Part shown: positions 50,878-62,298 of the stretch, piece by piece
Position numbering within the stretch: the first letter of the stretch is position 1
Layout: each line of letters begins with the position of its first letter
NCBI GenBank assembly: GCA_026413225.1
Contig: CM048552.1
Coordinates: 209,139,553 to 209,203,552 of the forward strand
DNA length: 64,000 nucleotides
Reading direction: 5' to 3'
DNA from: Otis tarda
Lineage: Eukaryota; Chordata; Aves; Otidiformes; Otididae
The notes under the pieces: generated by a model
Told to the model about the DNA's origin: nothing
Seen by the model: only the letters and a program-made list of their open reading frames with translations
The model's database searches: none
Translations under genes and position numbers: made by a program

Positions 50878-50974
50878 CTCCTCTTCTCCTGTTCTGAAAT
50901 TTAACTCCTTGGTTCTCTTCGATTTGCCAGCGTGCAACAGAAGCAGCAGCAGTTCCAATACGAGATACACAGCA
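50878..50974 (-). other. Candidate coding exon (97 bp), gene unknown
   Basis: On the minus strand the acceptor CCTTTCCTTTCCTGCAG ends at 50975 and the donor GAGGAG|GTGAGCTGTC begins at 50877; both are close to consensus. Reading from the second base gives 32 open codons, with a hydrophobic stretch (AVYLVLELLLLLLHAG) and then a charged stretch (KSKRTKELNFRTGEEE). It exits in phase 0, which fits the segment at 50402-50500. A second frame is also open but meets a stop if joined to that exon. No known protein is recognised. Confidence 0.28.
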
Positions 50975-53900
50975 CTGCAGGAAAGGAAAGGGGTACAGAA
51001 GTGCCAAAAATAGAAACATGTATTAACCGTTAAGGTGAAGGAACAGGTGTTTTACGTGTTCCAGGGCAATAAAGATATGAAAGAAAAACGGATTTCACTT
51101 TCTTCTAGTGGTTTGGGATTTATTTGGAGATATTTTTGTTACCTAGTTTCAGTTCGCAGCAGAAAGACATCATAGCTGCTCAGTTCACTTGCTGATGTCA
51201 TAGATGCTTTGCTAAAGGATTTAAGACTCACGCAAGTACTTCTGTTTTTCTTTGATAATGGTTCCAAGAGAAAACTGACTTGTTTTTTTAAAAATTAATC
51301 TGTACTTTCTGCCCTACCTAAACTTGCCTTTTCCTTTTATCACAGGTTATTTTACAGTAGGCATTGAGAAGTGCTTATGAATGTCTATTTTTGCAGTGAA
51401 ACAGCAATGTACTATTTTCCTTTTGTAACATACTTTAGCTTTAACCCCTGCACCTCTCTTCAGTTGTAATCTCTAAACAATAACCAGAAACATACCCTTT
51501 TGGCTCCAGCCATATGACTAACCAGATGTTCCTCCCAGCCAGAGGCAGCATCAAAGCTGCAAACTTACAGGGTTTATAGCCAGGTATTGTATTTGATAAT
51601 ACTTTGCGTTATAAGACAAAACCTGTCCCTTATCCTCCCACCTGCAATTGTGGAGATACCAACATGTGGGAGAACCACTGCTGTCCTGTGTGCAGGATCA
51701 CGTTGGGGATGTACATATGTAAGAGTAATTTCTGCTCTGCTGCTCTGTGGTAAAAAGCAAACCAAAATTAATAGATGGTGCACGCCAAAGGAAATACAGC
51801 CATAGCAATCTAGTATAGGGCTCTTGGGGCCAAGGAAACACTTCTTCTGCCCCAGGATTTTTAGAGAGTGGCGGAAACTATTTTCTCTAGGGTGCATGAA
51901 TTCAAAAGAGAAAATATTCCACTCCCACTTACGACCTAAACAGAACATCCAAGTTACTGGAGCTGGATGGCATTGCCCCAGCTTTGAGCCTGAAGGCATA
52001 TACTGCTCAATTCCATTAAGATTATAAGGAGTTCAAAGAATTCCTTCACACATTTTAAAATCATAAGTTGGTTAACTACATTGAAATTCTTAGACAGTGA
52101 CTTTTTTCTCAAGGAAACTTATATGTTTGCATTTTGCCTGACACCTAACGCCTTCTGACAAAACACTTGGTAAGTGATAATATTTCTGGAAAGGGAATAA
52201 TTTTTAATTACTCCCAATTCAGACACTTAGTTAATCCTGGCAGCCAGAAAGTTATAAGACCACAAGACAGTAAAACCGTGTCTCCTCTGGAGTACGATTG
52301 ATATAGAAGAGCTATCTGTCCATAACAGCAACTCCAACTCTCCGAGCTCTGGGCTGATGGTAAGATGGATTCTCCAAGGTGCAAACCCCTTTATTAGACC
52401 ATGTAGCAGACTCACACAACTCTCCACGTTTGTGGGATGACAGAGTGCCCTATAATGGAGGGAAGGGAGGAGAAAGAAAAAAGATGGTCTGAAAAATTTA
52501 GGAAGAAAATCAGAGATCTTGCTAGCTGAGATTTCACTATAAGGAAACATGGATGGGAAAACAAAAGTGCAGAAAAGGAGAAGCAACATTATTACACAGC
52601 TTAACCAACACTATAAATGTTAAAGTAAAAAGAACAGAAAAAAATAATCTTACGTATTAAACGCATAAACAGTAGAACACCTCTCCCACTCTGCTCTCAT
52701 GCTTTTATGGAGAGAATAAGTATAATTTAAAATCATTGCACTGCAACCAAAAAAGGATACATTCTCTCAAGCAACTATTTATATAGTCTTATGTATCTTC
52801 AGCTGCCGAGAAAAATCGAAGTAAATACTCATTAAACAATAAAACCGCCTTTTATGACTTCTATCATCAACATTAGCAGCTTTACTGAACTATTTATTCA
52901 GGAAAAATAGGGAGCAATAAAAAACCACAATTCATCCCACTTAAAGTGAAAAAAAAAATAGAGTACATTGTTCATTTAAGGGATAATGACAAAGCAATAG
53001 GGAGGTAATTTTCTCCACCCACTGAAAATGTTAGATCAGGAAGAATAAATCTCATCAAATACCTAATTCTGATTCTAATCAGAAATGCATTTTAACAATT
53101 TGCGTGCATTTGCAGATCTATCCAAACCCTACAACATAACGACAACCAGACTATAAGCCATTGTCTCACAGCTCCATACGTTGTCTGCCATACACTGTCC
53201 ATCGGAGGTTTATTAGGTCTGTACTGGTACCCAGGGATTTTATGATTATTAATATTTTACCCTAAGCATAACGAAGCCTGCATTTTACAGAAGTGTTACA
53301 AGCTGAGCTGCTTTAGAAGAATTGGCACTCCCAGCTGCTGTCTGCTCACAGGAGTAATACGTACTTTAGCTTGCTCACTGAAGTGCTACATTACAAGGGC
53401 AGAGAGATGCATGCAATTGAGCAGCAATATTATCGCAGATAGGAGATAATCAGTTAAGAGCAAATTTTACAAGGGGCTCCTTGCTGCAAATGAGTGGGTG
53501 GTTTTCAGTAAGCCAATCCACACCTGTACTATATATTAAATTGCATTCTTGTGCCTCTATGAGAAGAATTGGTCTTACCACAAGTGGACACATGGGTATA
53601 AACACAAAGCAAGTATGGTGCCGAATCCTATTATTTTTACAACACAGTTCCCCAACATTGCAAGCAATGGCAATTGATGCTCAGTACTAAAACAGATGAC
53701 TGTATGCACTGAGTATCACCAGTATTTCGGATGGCCAGCCTCCCCTTTCAATTTTAACACTGCTGTTTTACGTAAGCAGCACATGGGAAGAAGTGCATAG
53801 CTTCACTTTAGACAGGGCATTAATCTCCTCTTGTTAAGGGATCACTTCTCACAGCGCACATGTGGGGTGTCAGCCTCCCCCTCACACACCTGTGGTGAAG

Positions 53901-54693
53901 ATAGATGTTAGCTGTAGATTCTGCTTCTCTCCTGCCTCTATCTGAATATATACACACAGTAGTCATAAAATGTGATGACAGGGCCATTTAAAATACAAAT
54001 ACACTTCAGTCATAAATAATGCCTTTCTTGCAGGAATAGGAAGACAGATGAAAAGATTAGTCATTCAGGGTTTGCAGAACTCTTTTTCCAGTGAAATGGA
54101 TGGGAGAAGGAATAAGTTAAAAAATGAAATAATACCAAAGACTTAAAACAATTGCTTTGCTTCAAGGTTTATATGTTAACACTCGACAGAGCTGTGGAGA
54201 CAGGAACAGAGCTGATGTGAAACTAAGGTAGCTAGCATTTTTCTTTAGTACTAGGCAACAACAGATATTGATTGGGCTGACTGTCCAAGCAATCATTTCC
54301 CATTCTCTACACAACTAATTACCGTACACAGTTATATGATGCCAAAACATGTTATTTAATGACCAGACTACTAGGAAAGACAGGAACCTTAATTTCTGCT
54401 ATTCCATCATGAAGATATAAATTTTAGACATGCAGGCCTTACAGCAGTTAAAGTAGATGAAAGTCCCAAGGTTTTGTAAGGACTTGTTTCTTTCATTCTT
54501 TGCTATAAAGAGGCAAATGAACAAATTGCCTCCTATTGCAGCAGGCAGTATTCTTATAAGAAACCCATGGCCATGCTTACAAAATGGGTAGTTACCCCAG
54601 TCAGCACCACCAAAACCCATTCTGACTTCTCTTTCAGTCAGGGAAGAACCCACTCTATTGCAGTTACAATGCAGATGAAATATTATAACAGAA
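50975..54693. other. AT-rich unique sequence
   Basis: No recognised gene or transposable element. The 141-codon minus-strand frame (51574-51999) and the 120-codon frame (52227-52589) have no recognisable product. Confidence 0.5.
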
Positions 54694-54926
54694 TAGGATC
54701 ATAGAATCATTTAGGTTAAAAGAGACCCTTAATATTATTGAGTCCAACCATTAAACTAACACTGCCAAGTCTACTAAACCATGTCCCTAAGCTCCTCATC
54801 CACTCATCTTTTTAATACCTCCAGGGATGGTGACTAAACCACTTCCTTGGGCAGCCTGCTCCAATGCCTGATAACCCTTTCTGTGAAGAAATTTTTCCTA
54901 ATATCCAATCTAAATTTCCCCTGGTG
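54694..54926 (-). mobile_element. Old CR1 LINE, 3' half (outer element of nest)
   Basis: Minus-strand CR1 of an older subfamily: ATAGAATCATTTAGGTTAAA, GAGTCCAACCATTAAACTAA, ACCTCCAGGGATGGTGACTA and TTTTTCCTAATATCCAATCT. Sequence continuity breaks at CCCCTGGTG and resumes at 56587, because a younger CR1 has inserted. Confidence 0.9.
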
Positions 54927-54927
54927 T

Positions 54928-55245
54928 GATTAGAATCATAGACTAGTCTGGGTTGGAAGGTACCTTTAAAGGTCATCTAATCCAATCCCCCTGCAAGGAG
55001 CAGGGACATCTCCAACCAGATCCAGTTGCTCAGAGCCCCATCCAACCTGGCCTTGAATGTTTCCAGGGATGGGGCATCCACCACCTCTCTGGGCAACCTG
55101 TGCCAGTGTTCCACCACCCTCAGCGTAAAAAATTTCTTCCTTATATCCAGTCTGAATCTACCTTCCTCTGTTTTAAAACCATTACCCCTTGTCCTATCAC
55201 AACAGGCCTTGCTGAAGAGTTTCTCCCCATCTTTCCTTTAAGCCC
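54928..55245 (-). mobile_element. Younger CR1 LINE, 3' part (middle element of nest)
   Basis: Minus-strand CR1: GAATCATAGACTAG tail, GGTTGGAAGGTACCTTTAAA, CATCTAATCCAATCCCCCTG, CCACCTCTCTGGGCAACCTG and CCTTGTCCTATCACAACAGG. It is interrupted after AAGCCC by the LTR and continues at 56394. Removing the LTR and one copy of AGCCC restores the order seen in other copies. Confidence 0.95.
55241..55245. repeat. Target-site duplication, left (AGCCC)
   Basis: The five bases directly before the LTR's TG are repeated directly after its CA at 56394-56398. A 5-bp duplication is typical of ERVL-type integrases. Confidence 0.85.
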
Positions 55246-55373
55246 TGTTCTAGTTTTGTTAGTGAGGGGGGGCCTAAGGTGGTAGCTTCTGCAGGAAACT
55301 GCTAGAAGTCGCTCCCCTTTGTTTAGTGGACTCGGCCGGGCCTAGGGCGGACCCGCTGCTGGCCAAGGCCGAG

Positions 55374-55426
55374 CCAATTGGTAGCAGAATGTCCCATAAT
55401 AACGCCTCTGCGATAACGTATTTAAG
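55374..55426 (+). promoter_or_regulatory. Putative LTR promoter (CCAAT and TATA-like boxes)
   Basis: CCAAT at 55374-55378 and TATTTAAG at 55419-55426 are about 40 bases apart, in the layout of a U3 promoter. Transcription would start near 55450, next to an A-rich run. Activity is not shown by sequence. Confidence 0.4.
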
Positions 55427-55748
55427 TCGGGGAAAACAGAAAAAAAAAAAAAGAGAAGAGAAGATGTGAAGCAGCTGAGCAGGGGGCAGAGAGGGGGAGG
55501 CGCAAGCCTTGTGGGCCTTGCAGGCCTCACCCTCTGGCCTCCCGCCGGGCAGCCGACTGGGCCCAACTCGGCCCAGCCTGGCTGCAAGAAGTGGAGAGGA
55601 GATGAGAAGTGAATTAGATGTAAAAAGGATCCTGAGAGGCGTCTGCCAGCCTGTTGTAAGGAACGGCTGCAGACGCCAAGGTCAGTGAAGAAGGAGGGGG
55701 AGGAGTAATGTGGCTCCTGGCCAAGATTCCTCTGCAACTCGTGGTGAA

Positions 55749-55995
55749 GACCATGGTGGAGCGGGTTGTCCCCCTGTAGCCCATGGAGGTCCACGGAGGG
55801 GCAGAGATCCCCCTGCAGCCCGTGGAGGACCCCACACCAGAGCAGGTGGAGGCCTGAAGGAGGCTGCGGCCCGTGGAGGGCCCGCTGGGACAGCTGTTCT
55901 AGAGGGACTGCACCCCGTGGAAGAGATGACCCATGCTGGAGGAGTTTCACGAAGGACTGTGGCCTGTGGGAGGGACCCCACGCTGGAGCAGAGGA
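55749..55995 (+). repeat. Imperfect tandem repeats inside the LTR
   Basis: Five variants of a motif close to CCCGTGGAGG occur at about 55779, 55818, 55869, 55913 and 55962. The spacing is 39-51 bases, with CACGCTGGAGCAG-like sequence between several of them. Confidence 0.75.
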
Positions 55996-56196
55996 GGAAT
56001 GCGAGGAGTTCTTCCCCCGACAATGACACAGCGGCATTTAACAACGCGTGATGAACTGACCGCGACCCCCATTCGCTTTCCCCCTCCCCCGTGCCGCTCG
56101 GGAGGGGAGGTAGTATAGATAATGTTAAGCCCGGGAAGAGGGAGGGGTGGGGGGAGGTTATCTTGTTCCCTGTCTCATTCTCCTGCTAATTTTAGA

Positions 56197-56202
56197 AATA
56201 AA
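56197..56202 (+). terminator. LTR poly(A) signal AATAAA
   Basis: AATAAA lies in TTTTAGAAATAAATGAATAG, followed within 20-30 bases by a T/G-rich U5-like region. Confidence 0.5.
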
Positions 56203-56393
56203 TGAATAGTTTTCCCCAAGTCGAGTCTGTTTTGCCCATGACGGTAACTTTAAGGATTTCTCCCCGTCCTTATCTCAAACCTCGAGCCGTTTTCCTTATA
56301 TCATCTTCCCCTGTTCTCTCGGAGGGTGGGGGGAGCGAGAGAGAGACTGCGTAGTCCAGTCCAGTCCAGTTCAATCGGGGCTGAACTACGACA

Positions 56394-56398
56394 AGCCC
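56394..56398. repeat. Target-site duplication, right (AGCCC)
   Basis: Matches 55241-55245. Confidence 0.85.
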
Positions 56399-56586
56399 CC
56401 TTTAGGTACTGGAAGGCTGCTATAAGGTCTCCCTGGAGCCTTCTCTTCTCCAGGCTGAACAGCTCCAACCCTCTCAGCCTGTCCTCACAGGAGAGGTGCT
56501 CCAGCCCCCCGATCATCTTTGTGGCCCTCCTCTGGACTCACTCCAACAGCTCCATGTCCTTCTTATGTTGGGGGCTCCAGAGCTGG
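56394..56586 (-). mobile_element. Younger CR1 LINE, 5' part (middle element of nest)
   Basis: Continuation of the CR1 at 54928-55245: CTTTAGGTACTGGAAGGCTG, TCCAGGCTGAACAGCTCCAA, CCTCAGCCT-like sequence and GTCCTTCTTATGTTGGGGGC. It stops at CCAGAGCTGG, the point of 5' truncation, where the older CR1 resumes. Confidence 0.95.
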
Positions 56587-56880
56587 CAATTTGAGGCCAT
56601 TTCCTCTCGTCCTATCACTTGTTACTTGGGAGAAGAGACTGACACCTACCTCACTACAACCTCCTTTCAAGTAGTTGTAAAGAGCAATAAGGTCTCCTCT
56701 CAGCTCCTTTTCTCCAGACTAAACAACCCCAGCTTCCTCAACCTCTTAAAACTTGTGTTCTAGACCCTTCACCAGCTTCATTGCTCTTCTTTGGATCCAG
56801 CACCTCAATGTATTTCTTGTAGTGAGGAGCCCAAAACTGAACGCAGTATTTGAGGTGCTGTCACCCCAGTGCCAAGTACT
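56587..56880 (-). mobile_element. Old CR1 LINE, 5' half (outer element of nest)
   Basis: AATTTGAGGCCATTTCCTCT, CGTCCTATCACTTGTTACTT, TTCTCCAGACTAAACAACCC, TTTCTTGTAGTGAGGAGCCC and AAAACTGAACGCAGTATTTG follow in the order expected directly after the piece at 54694-54926. It ends near GCCAAGTACT. Confidence 0.9.
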
Positions 56881-59800
56881 TAAATTTTTACTTATGATAT
56901 TTTCTACCAGTTATGATATTTCATAACATTTCTTTTCCATAATATAAATTTTAGAATTCTATCACTTGGACCTGAATTTTAAAGATGAGGAAACTGGGTT
57001 GCTTAAAAGCTAAATGCTTCCTTGGAGCATCTAAATCAATGGCTGGAACAGAGCATAGTGGTTCTGAGAACAGTCATATATCCTGACAAAGAAATGCTGA
57101 AAGAAATGAAGGAAAAAAGAAAAAAGCAGTAGAAGATGAAGGAAGATGGGATAAAAATCTGAAAAAGAAGTGAAAATTAAATGCTGTATATTAAGGATGG
57201 CAGAGTTTCATGCTTTTCTTTTACAACTTAAATTTTTCTGGTCCCTTAGTATTTCTTGTGCCAAAATGTTTCTCTTTAGAAATTATGCTTTCAGAAACCC
57301 AGCTGTGACATTACAAGCTTGCCCCAGGTCTAATCTCCCCTTAAAACACAAGATATCACATGCAGACATCTCTTCTGTCACCTTTTCTGATGTATGGCAG
57401 AACTGTCTTCTATCAGAGGGCAGGAAGAATTTCATACACGATGTCACAGGACTTCAGAGCAGTAAAGAAACCAAATGCAAGAATTTCCTCCTCTGTATCT
57501 CCTTTAAGTGTGAGGCCCCAAAAATTGTGTACCTGTCCTCTGCCATGCAATTATGTCTATTTTTCCACTCTTCTATCATTGATGTGGTAGACGGCACTCA
57601 ACCTGCTACATGTGGCACAACAGGTCAAGGGAAGAGAGGATGAGGTGTTGTGCTACATAACTATGTGAAATAGAGCTTTAACTGGAAGCACAATAAATGG
57701 AAATGAAATAAATCCTATGCTGAACACTGGGACTCGACACATCCTCCACACAGGGACGTATTCTAGCACTTTAAAATATAATGGCATGAGAGACAATGTT
57801 TTAAATGTAGGTAATTCTTTCCTCTTCTAGTTGTTAAGCCTTTGAATTGAGACAAACCTAATTATGGTACTTAATTTTGATTTTAGAAATTGATTTTCCA
57901 CTCCAGTTTCTTCTGGTCCATAGGAAACTCTAGTGAGTCACACAAATAAGAAAACAACCATTAGCAGCCTCAAAAATAAATAAAAACTTGGAAAAAAACC
58001 ACTTTATTCTTGTCTTTGTCCCTAGTTCAGCACAAATTGCTTCCTGCTTCACCTGATATAAATTTTTAAGTTTCTTCCTGCAATGTTAAGAAATCAAGAC
58101 CAAAATGGTGTATAAAATCCTCAGATGCGTCATTATGCTGCTCAGATCCTCGTATCAAATCAAAGCACTGTGCATGTAGTACAGTTATGTATTTGCATGG
58201 CAAGTACTCCAACAGGAAATAATATAAACTGCAAAATTTATCCTTGGGGAGGGGAAAAGAAAGAAGGAACCACACATTGCAAGCAGTGCTTACATGTGAC
58301 ACCAGTGCGTTTTTGCAAGGGACTTGCCAAATATAATCCTGAATAAAACTGAATCCAGTGTGGAAACGTTTATATTACTGCTCTGTGTTTATGCCTCCCA
58401 CCCTGTAGTACTTAAGGACCTTTGTTTTCTTTGTACTTACAAATAACTCTGTGTTATGGTGGAATATTATCTCTGTTTCAGAAAGAGATCAAGTAAAGCA
58501 CAAAGAAGTGACTGGCTAACAGCCATGCAGGAATCGGCAAATCTGCACGCTTCCTGGGAGCCCCAAATCTCCTCTCTCTCCCATTGCATGGACACAGGGT
58601 TTGCTCTCACCAAAGCCAAGCAGAGGTGGCATGAACTCTCCAAAACTCAGCCCTGCACCAGTCACAGCTTTCTGTCTGTCCGGAGCAGGTGAGGAGCAGG
58701 AGGGCTGGCAACCTCCATTCACCTATCCACAAAGACCACTGAGATATATCATTTCCATATGATCTTTTTTTAGCAACAGCAAGCAAGGCAGCCTTCAATG
58801 AGCTGTTTGTCTCATTGCTAATCATAAAAGAACCCCAAAAAACAGTTGCAGGCAAAAGCACAGGAATATATATCATCCTATCTTAGACATTATTTTACTC
58901 CTGGCTGATTACAAGCTGCCTTATCTTTCAAAGCCTTCCTTAAATCTCACTTTTCCTTTATCAGCCCCAAGAGCAAAATTAAAAAGTCAGCTTAAGCAGA
59001 ATCACCATAAGTTATAGCCAGTGTATCCATGAAACACATGGACTCCTTTGTCCCAGCATCATTTGATGGTTTGAGGTGAATGTGCCTAGCCCTTTTTCTT
59101 ATCCAAGCGCTCCAGAAAACCCCTGTGCACAAGAAGCCAGGTTTCGTTGAACTATGAAACATTAAGGAACTAGAAGCTATGAGATCAAATAGGATAGCTA
59201 CAAACTAACCTCACACCACCACCTCCTTGCATGCAGACATATGTATACCTGTGCGTGCTGAGCCCGCTCAGGACAGTTCTGAGCAGCAGCAGAGTCCACG
59301 CAGCCCATGCACATGGCTCTGCCATCTCAGAGGCTGGGCTGCCTTCGGTCACTTTCTCAAGCCTCTGCCAAAGCAGCAGCTCCCCACTCCCATGTGATTC
59401 TCTCCAGCCATATTCTGCTGTTGACTCAGCCATAACCCACTTGGGCAGCCCCTATCATCTCCTCCCCTCCAATGGCTCCCACCTGGCTTTTTAATGCTTG
59501 TTAGAGAACGTAACCCACATGAGAAGAACAAATGAAGACAAGAAATAATGACGTCTGCTGCTTTTAATTTCAGTTCTTGCTCTTTGCCTCTGTCCTCAGC
59601 TTTCCCAGGCTGTGATGCTCACTGCTCATGGGAAGAGGCCCTACAGTTCAACGGTTCAGTATCAGTTGGGAAGTTAACTCATTTCAGAGGCACATCATTA
59701 AGAACAACACTGCTGAACACTCTAGTGCTGGATCTAGGTCTGAAGAAGCAATCTATTCTTGCTAAAATGCAAAAGAGAAGAAACGTGGAGGAAAAGGTTC

Positions 59801-60558
59801 TACTTAATCCCTCCAAATATAAGATGGTCTACTACTGTGATGGGTAAACAACAAGTCTTTATCCAGGAATTGCTGCAACTTTTGCTGCCTACAGGCAGGG
59901 ACAAGGGAGAGGTCTCCATACTTCTGGAGCTGACTCACCACATTTCTGTTGCTCAGGCAAAGCAGAGAGAGGACAGCCCAAACCACAGCAGACCAGGCAC
60001 CAGGATTCCTCCCTTAATTCTGCTGCAGTTCTTCTGCATGAGCTTAATTTTTCTTTGCAAGCCAGCTGCTCACTCTTAAAATGAATAAGAATAAAGCTCT
60101 ACTGCACTGGGACAGTCTAATGATAAAAGTATTAACAAATGTGAACTAATGTTGTAGAAAGCATTGTAGAAAAAGAAAGCATCTACCCCCACACTGGTTG
60201 ATACAGAACCTTGCAGAATTCTGCTGAAGTGTCTGTGCAAGTCCGTAACAAAACTGATTATATAGATGCTTCATTATAATGTAACACATGAAAAGGTCCA
60301 TTTTAGCAATAACGGGTGGTATTATACGCATTTTGACTGGAAAGATAAAAGAACTGTAAAGGAATATGAGGTCAAGGACAACAAGTTATTCTTCTTATAC
60401 CTATGAGAAGATCTTAATGTAGAAAAATATGTAGCAAATACTAAAATAAAAAATGCAGGTTTACCTGTCTGAAACATATTTCAATTAATTAATTAATTAC
60501 ATGCCAACAAAGGCTAAGAAAAAATTTGTCACACCATGTTTTCTTAATCAATACTGTT
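56881..60558. other. AT-rich unique sequence
   Basis: A purine-rich tract lies at about 57100-57170. A 148-codon plus frame (ATG at 57197, ends 57643) and overlapping frames at 58456-58876 and 59185-59494 have no recognisable product. No transposable element is recognised. An (AATT)n run lies at 60483-60499. Confidence 0.5.
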
Positions 60559-60735
60559 CATAGAACCATGGACTCATAGAATTATTTACATTGGAAAAGA
60601 CTCTTAAGATCACTGAATCTAACCGTAAACCTAACACTGGCAAGCCCACCACTAAACCATGTCCCTAAGCACCACATCTACACATCTTTTAAATACCTCC
60701 AGGGTATGGTGACTCAACCACTTCCCTGGGCACTA
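60559..60735 (-). mobile_element. CR1 LINE 3' end, old subfamily
   Basis: CATAGAACCATGGACTCATA tail, TTGGAAAAGACTCTTAAGAT, ACTAAACCATGTCCCTAAGC, ATACCTCCAGGGTATGGTGA and CCACTTCCCTGGGCA match the same subfamily as the outer element at 54694. Similarity ends near 60735, where CCACTTCCCTGG is repeated once more. Confidence 0.88.
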
Positions 60736-62268
60736 CCACTTCCCTGGTTCGAGCGCAACCTCAGTGCATTTTACTCCCATTCCTTAGAGCAAGCATGAGA
60801 AACACAGTTGTGGAGGAAAATTTTTCTTTGGAGACGATTTTGACATTTTGAAAACCAGAGGAAGAACTGAGGCAGCATATGGCTAGTGGGATATACTTTG
60901 ATTACAGACAGACTAGAGCTGATTTAAAAAAAAATCCAGAAAAATTGTTATAGCTTTTTAGGACAACAATAAAAATTAGCATCTTTTCAAACACTTTGAA
61001 GTTTTTAAATTTAATCTGAGTATTTCAAGAAAACAGAAACTTTTTGAGCTCTCTAACCAGCAGAAAATTGGGAAAGTGTTCCTTGAAATTGTCAAAATAT
61101 TTATCTTTCTTTTTCATCAAAAATCAGAACATTTCAGCCTTCTCCAAGGCTGTCAATACTGCTGTCGAAATTGCATTTACATTTAACTTTCCCTTGGGAT
61201 CTCAGTCAATAGATATTTTTAAAATTTCTGTTCTGCACATCTCACTGGAAATACTTTCATTTGATTCATACAGCAAACAGCCTAAAAGATTCTCCCACAT
61301 CTTTCTGCAAATTGATTTTTGCAGAGCCAGGCACATAGATTGTCTTCGCACATGTCACCTAGACTCCATGAAGATGCTAAAATGAACTTATCTGAACTTT
61401 TAGAAAAGCACCTTAAGGAGAGAAGGTACCACAAAAGCAAGCAATTAACTGCTTCTCATTTTTCATGTATACTCTTAAGCACCATAATTCATGCCTAGAC
61501 CTCCCAGAAGCAGAATGAAAGTTGAACAAAGGACTGTTTCTCCACTGCTCATCACAGCTAAACACATAAAAGATTTAATATACCCAGATTTTCACAACTC
61601 ATTTTTGCCCTCCGCATAGTGATGGTCCAGAACAAGCATCTCCGAGGACTCTAATTATTTGTTATATGGCTCTAGGGGAGCCAACTAGAGAGTGAACCGA
61701 ACCAAAAGCTCTAAAATGCTTCCTGCTTCCAGCCAAGAGAATTAAATAACAAGCAATGTGCCAAAATCCCATTCGTAGCATTGGAGGGGAACTCTGATCT
61801 TACTCAAGAGAAACAATCTCTTCTCTCCACTTTCCTCCTCTTCGTCATTCAAAGTCTTGAAAGGTTCAGTGAAGGTGAAAGTGATAAAAGGGCCCAGAAT
61901 TCTAAGGAGTGCCAGATACTGCTGGTTGTCAGTTAGAGTCTACTAGTCTTGAAATTAATGATAGCAGTTGGTCTGGGTTATCGTGAGCCCCAGCTCTGAT
62001 CCAGACTAGATCCATATCACGGGAAGCCCCGCATGCAATGGATAATGAGGAGAGTGCTTCCAGTTGCCTGCCTACCTTGCACTAACCTGCCTAACACTCC
62101 CACAGTCATTATTTTAATCAGTTAAGCACATCCCACTGCCAGACTTGTTCTATCAAAATGCCCTCTGACATGTCTGTTTCTTGCTTTCAAGCTTCTCCCT
62201 TAAAGCAAGTAATAGGCACTTACATTTTCATAGTTCCTTAAAAATAATGGATTAAGCTTCTCACTTAC

Positions 62269-62298
62269 CTGACAAGCCATACTCTGTCTACAGTAATG
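62269..62298 (-). other. Exon-like 30-bp segment, unassigned
   Basis: On the minus strand the acceptor CATCTTTTTGCTGTCTTCCTACAG ends at 62299 (shown here as TTGCTGTCTTCCTACAG for its core). The donor TTGTCAG|GTAAGTGAG begins at 62268. Both are near-ideal. It is 30 bases long, with two open frames. Read in phase 2 (ITVDRVWLV) it joins in frame to the segment at 50878-50974. Its short length makes coincidence easy. Confidence 0.18.

Larger units (their letters stand above)
55246..56393 (+). mobile_element. Complete solo LTR, avian ERVL-like (1,148 bp)
   Basis: Starts TGTTCTAG and ends CTACGACA, a TG...CA LTR with imperfect inverted ends. It is flanked by AGCCC on both sides and inserted inside a CR1. 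The plus orientation is inferred from promoter-like elements (CCAAT at 55374, TATTTAAG at 55419) upstream of a poly(A) signal AATAAA at 56197. The tail CCAAGTCGAGTCTGTTTTGCCC and the internal CCCGTGGAGG repeats are features I recall from bird LTRs. No internal gag/pol/env region and no second LTR are present, so it most likely arose by recombination between the two LTRs of a provirus. The long frames on both strands follow from its GC-rich repeated composition. Confidence 0.88.

Noticed and set aside
51574..51999. 141-codon minus-strand frame
   Set aside because: Unrecognised, with no clear start context. A donor-like GTAAGTGGG at 51934 lacks a convincing coding partner.
54953..55285. Plus-strand 110-codon frame beginning MEGTFKGHLIQSPCKEQGHL
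   Set aside because: It is the antisense translation of the minus-strand CR1 3' region. Near-identical frames appear antisense to the other CR1 copies.
55342..56037. 231-codon minus-strand open frame and overlapping plus-strand frames
   Set aside because: They lie wholly inside the LTR, and their low-complexity Pro/Gly/His/Ser content follows the GC-rich repeats. No retroviral or cellular domain is visible.
57197..57643. 148-codon plus-strand frame
   Set aside because: No recognisable domain, no supporting splice or promoter signals, and a length reachable by chance in 64 kb read in six frames.
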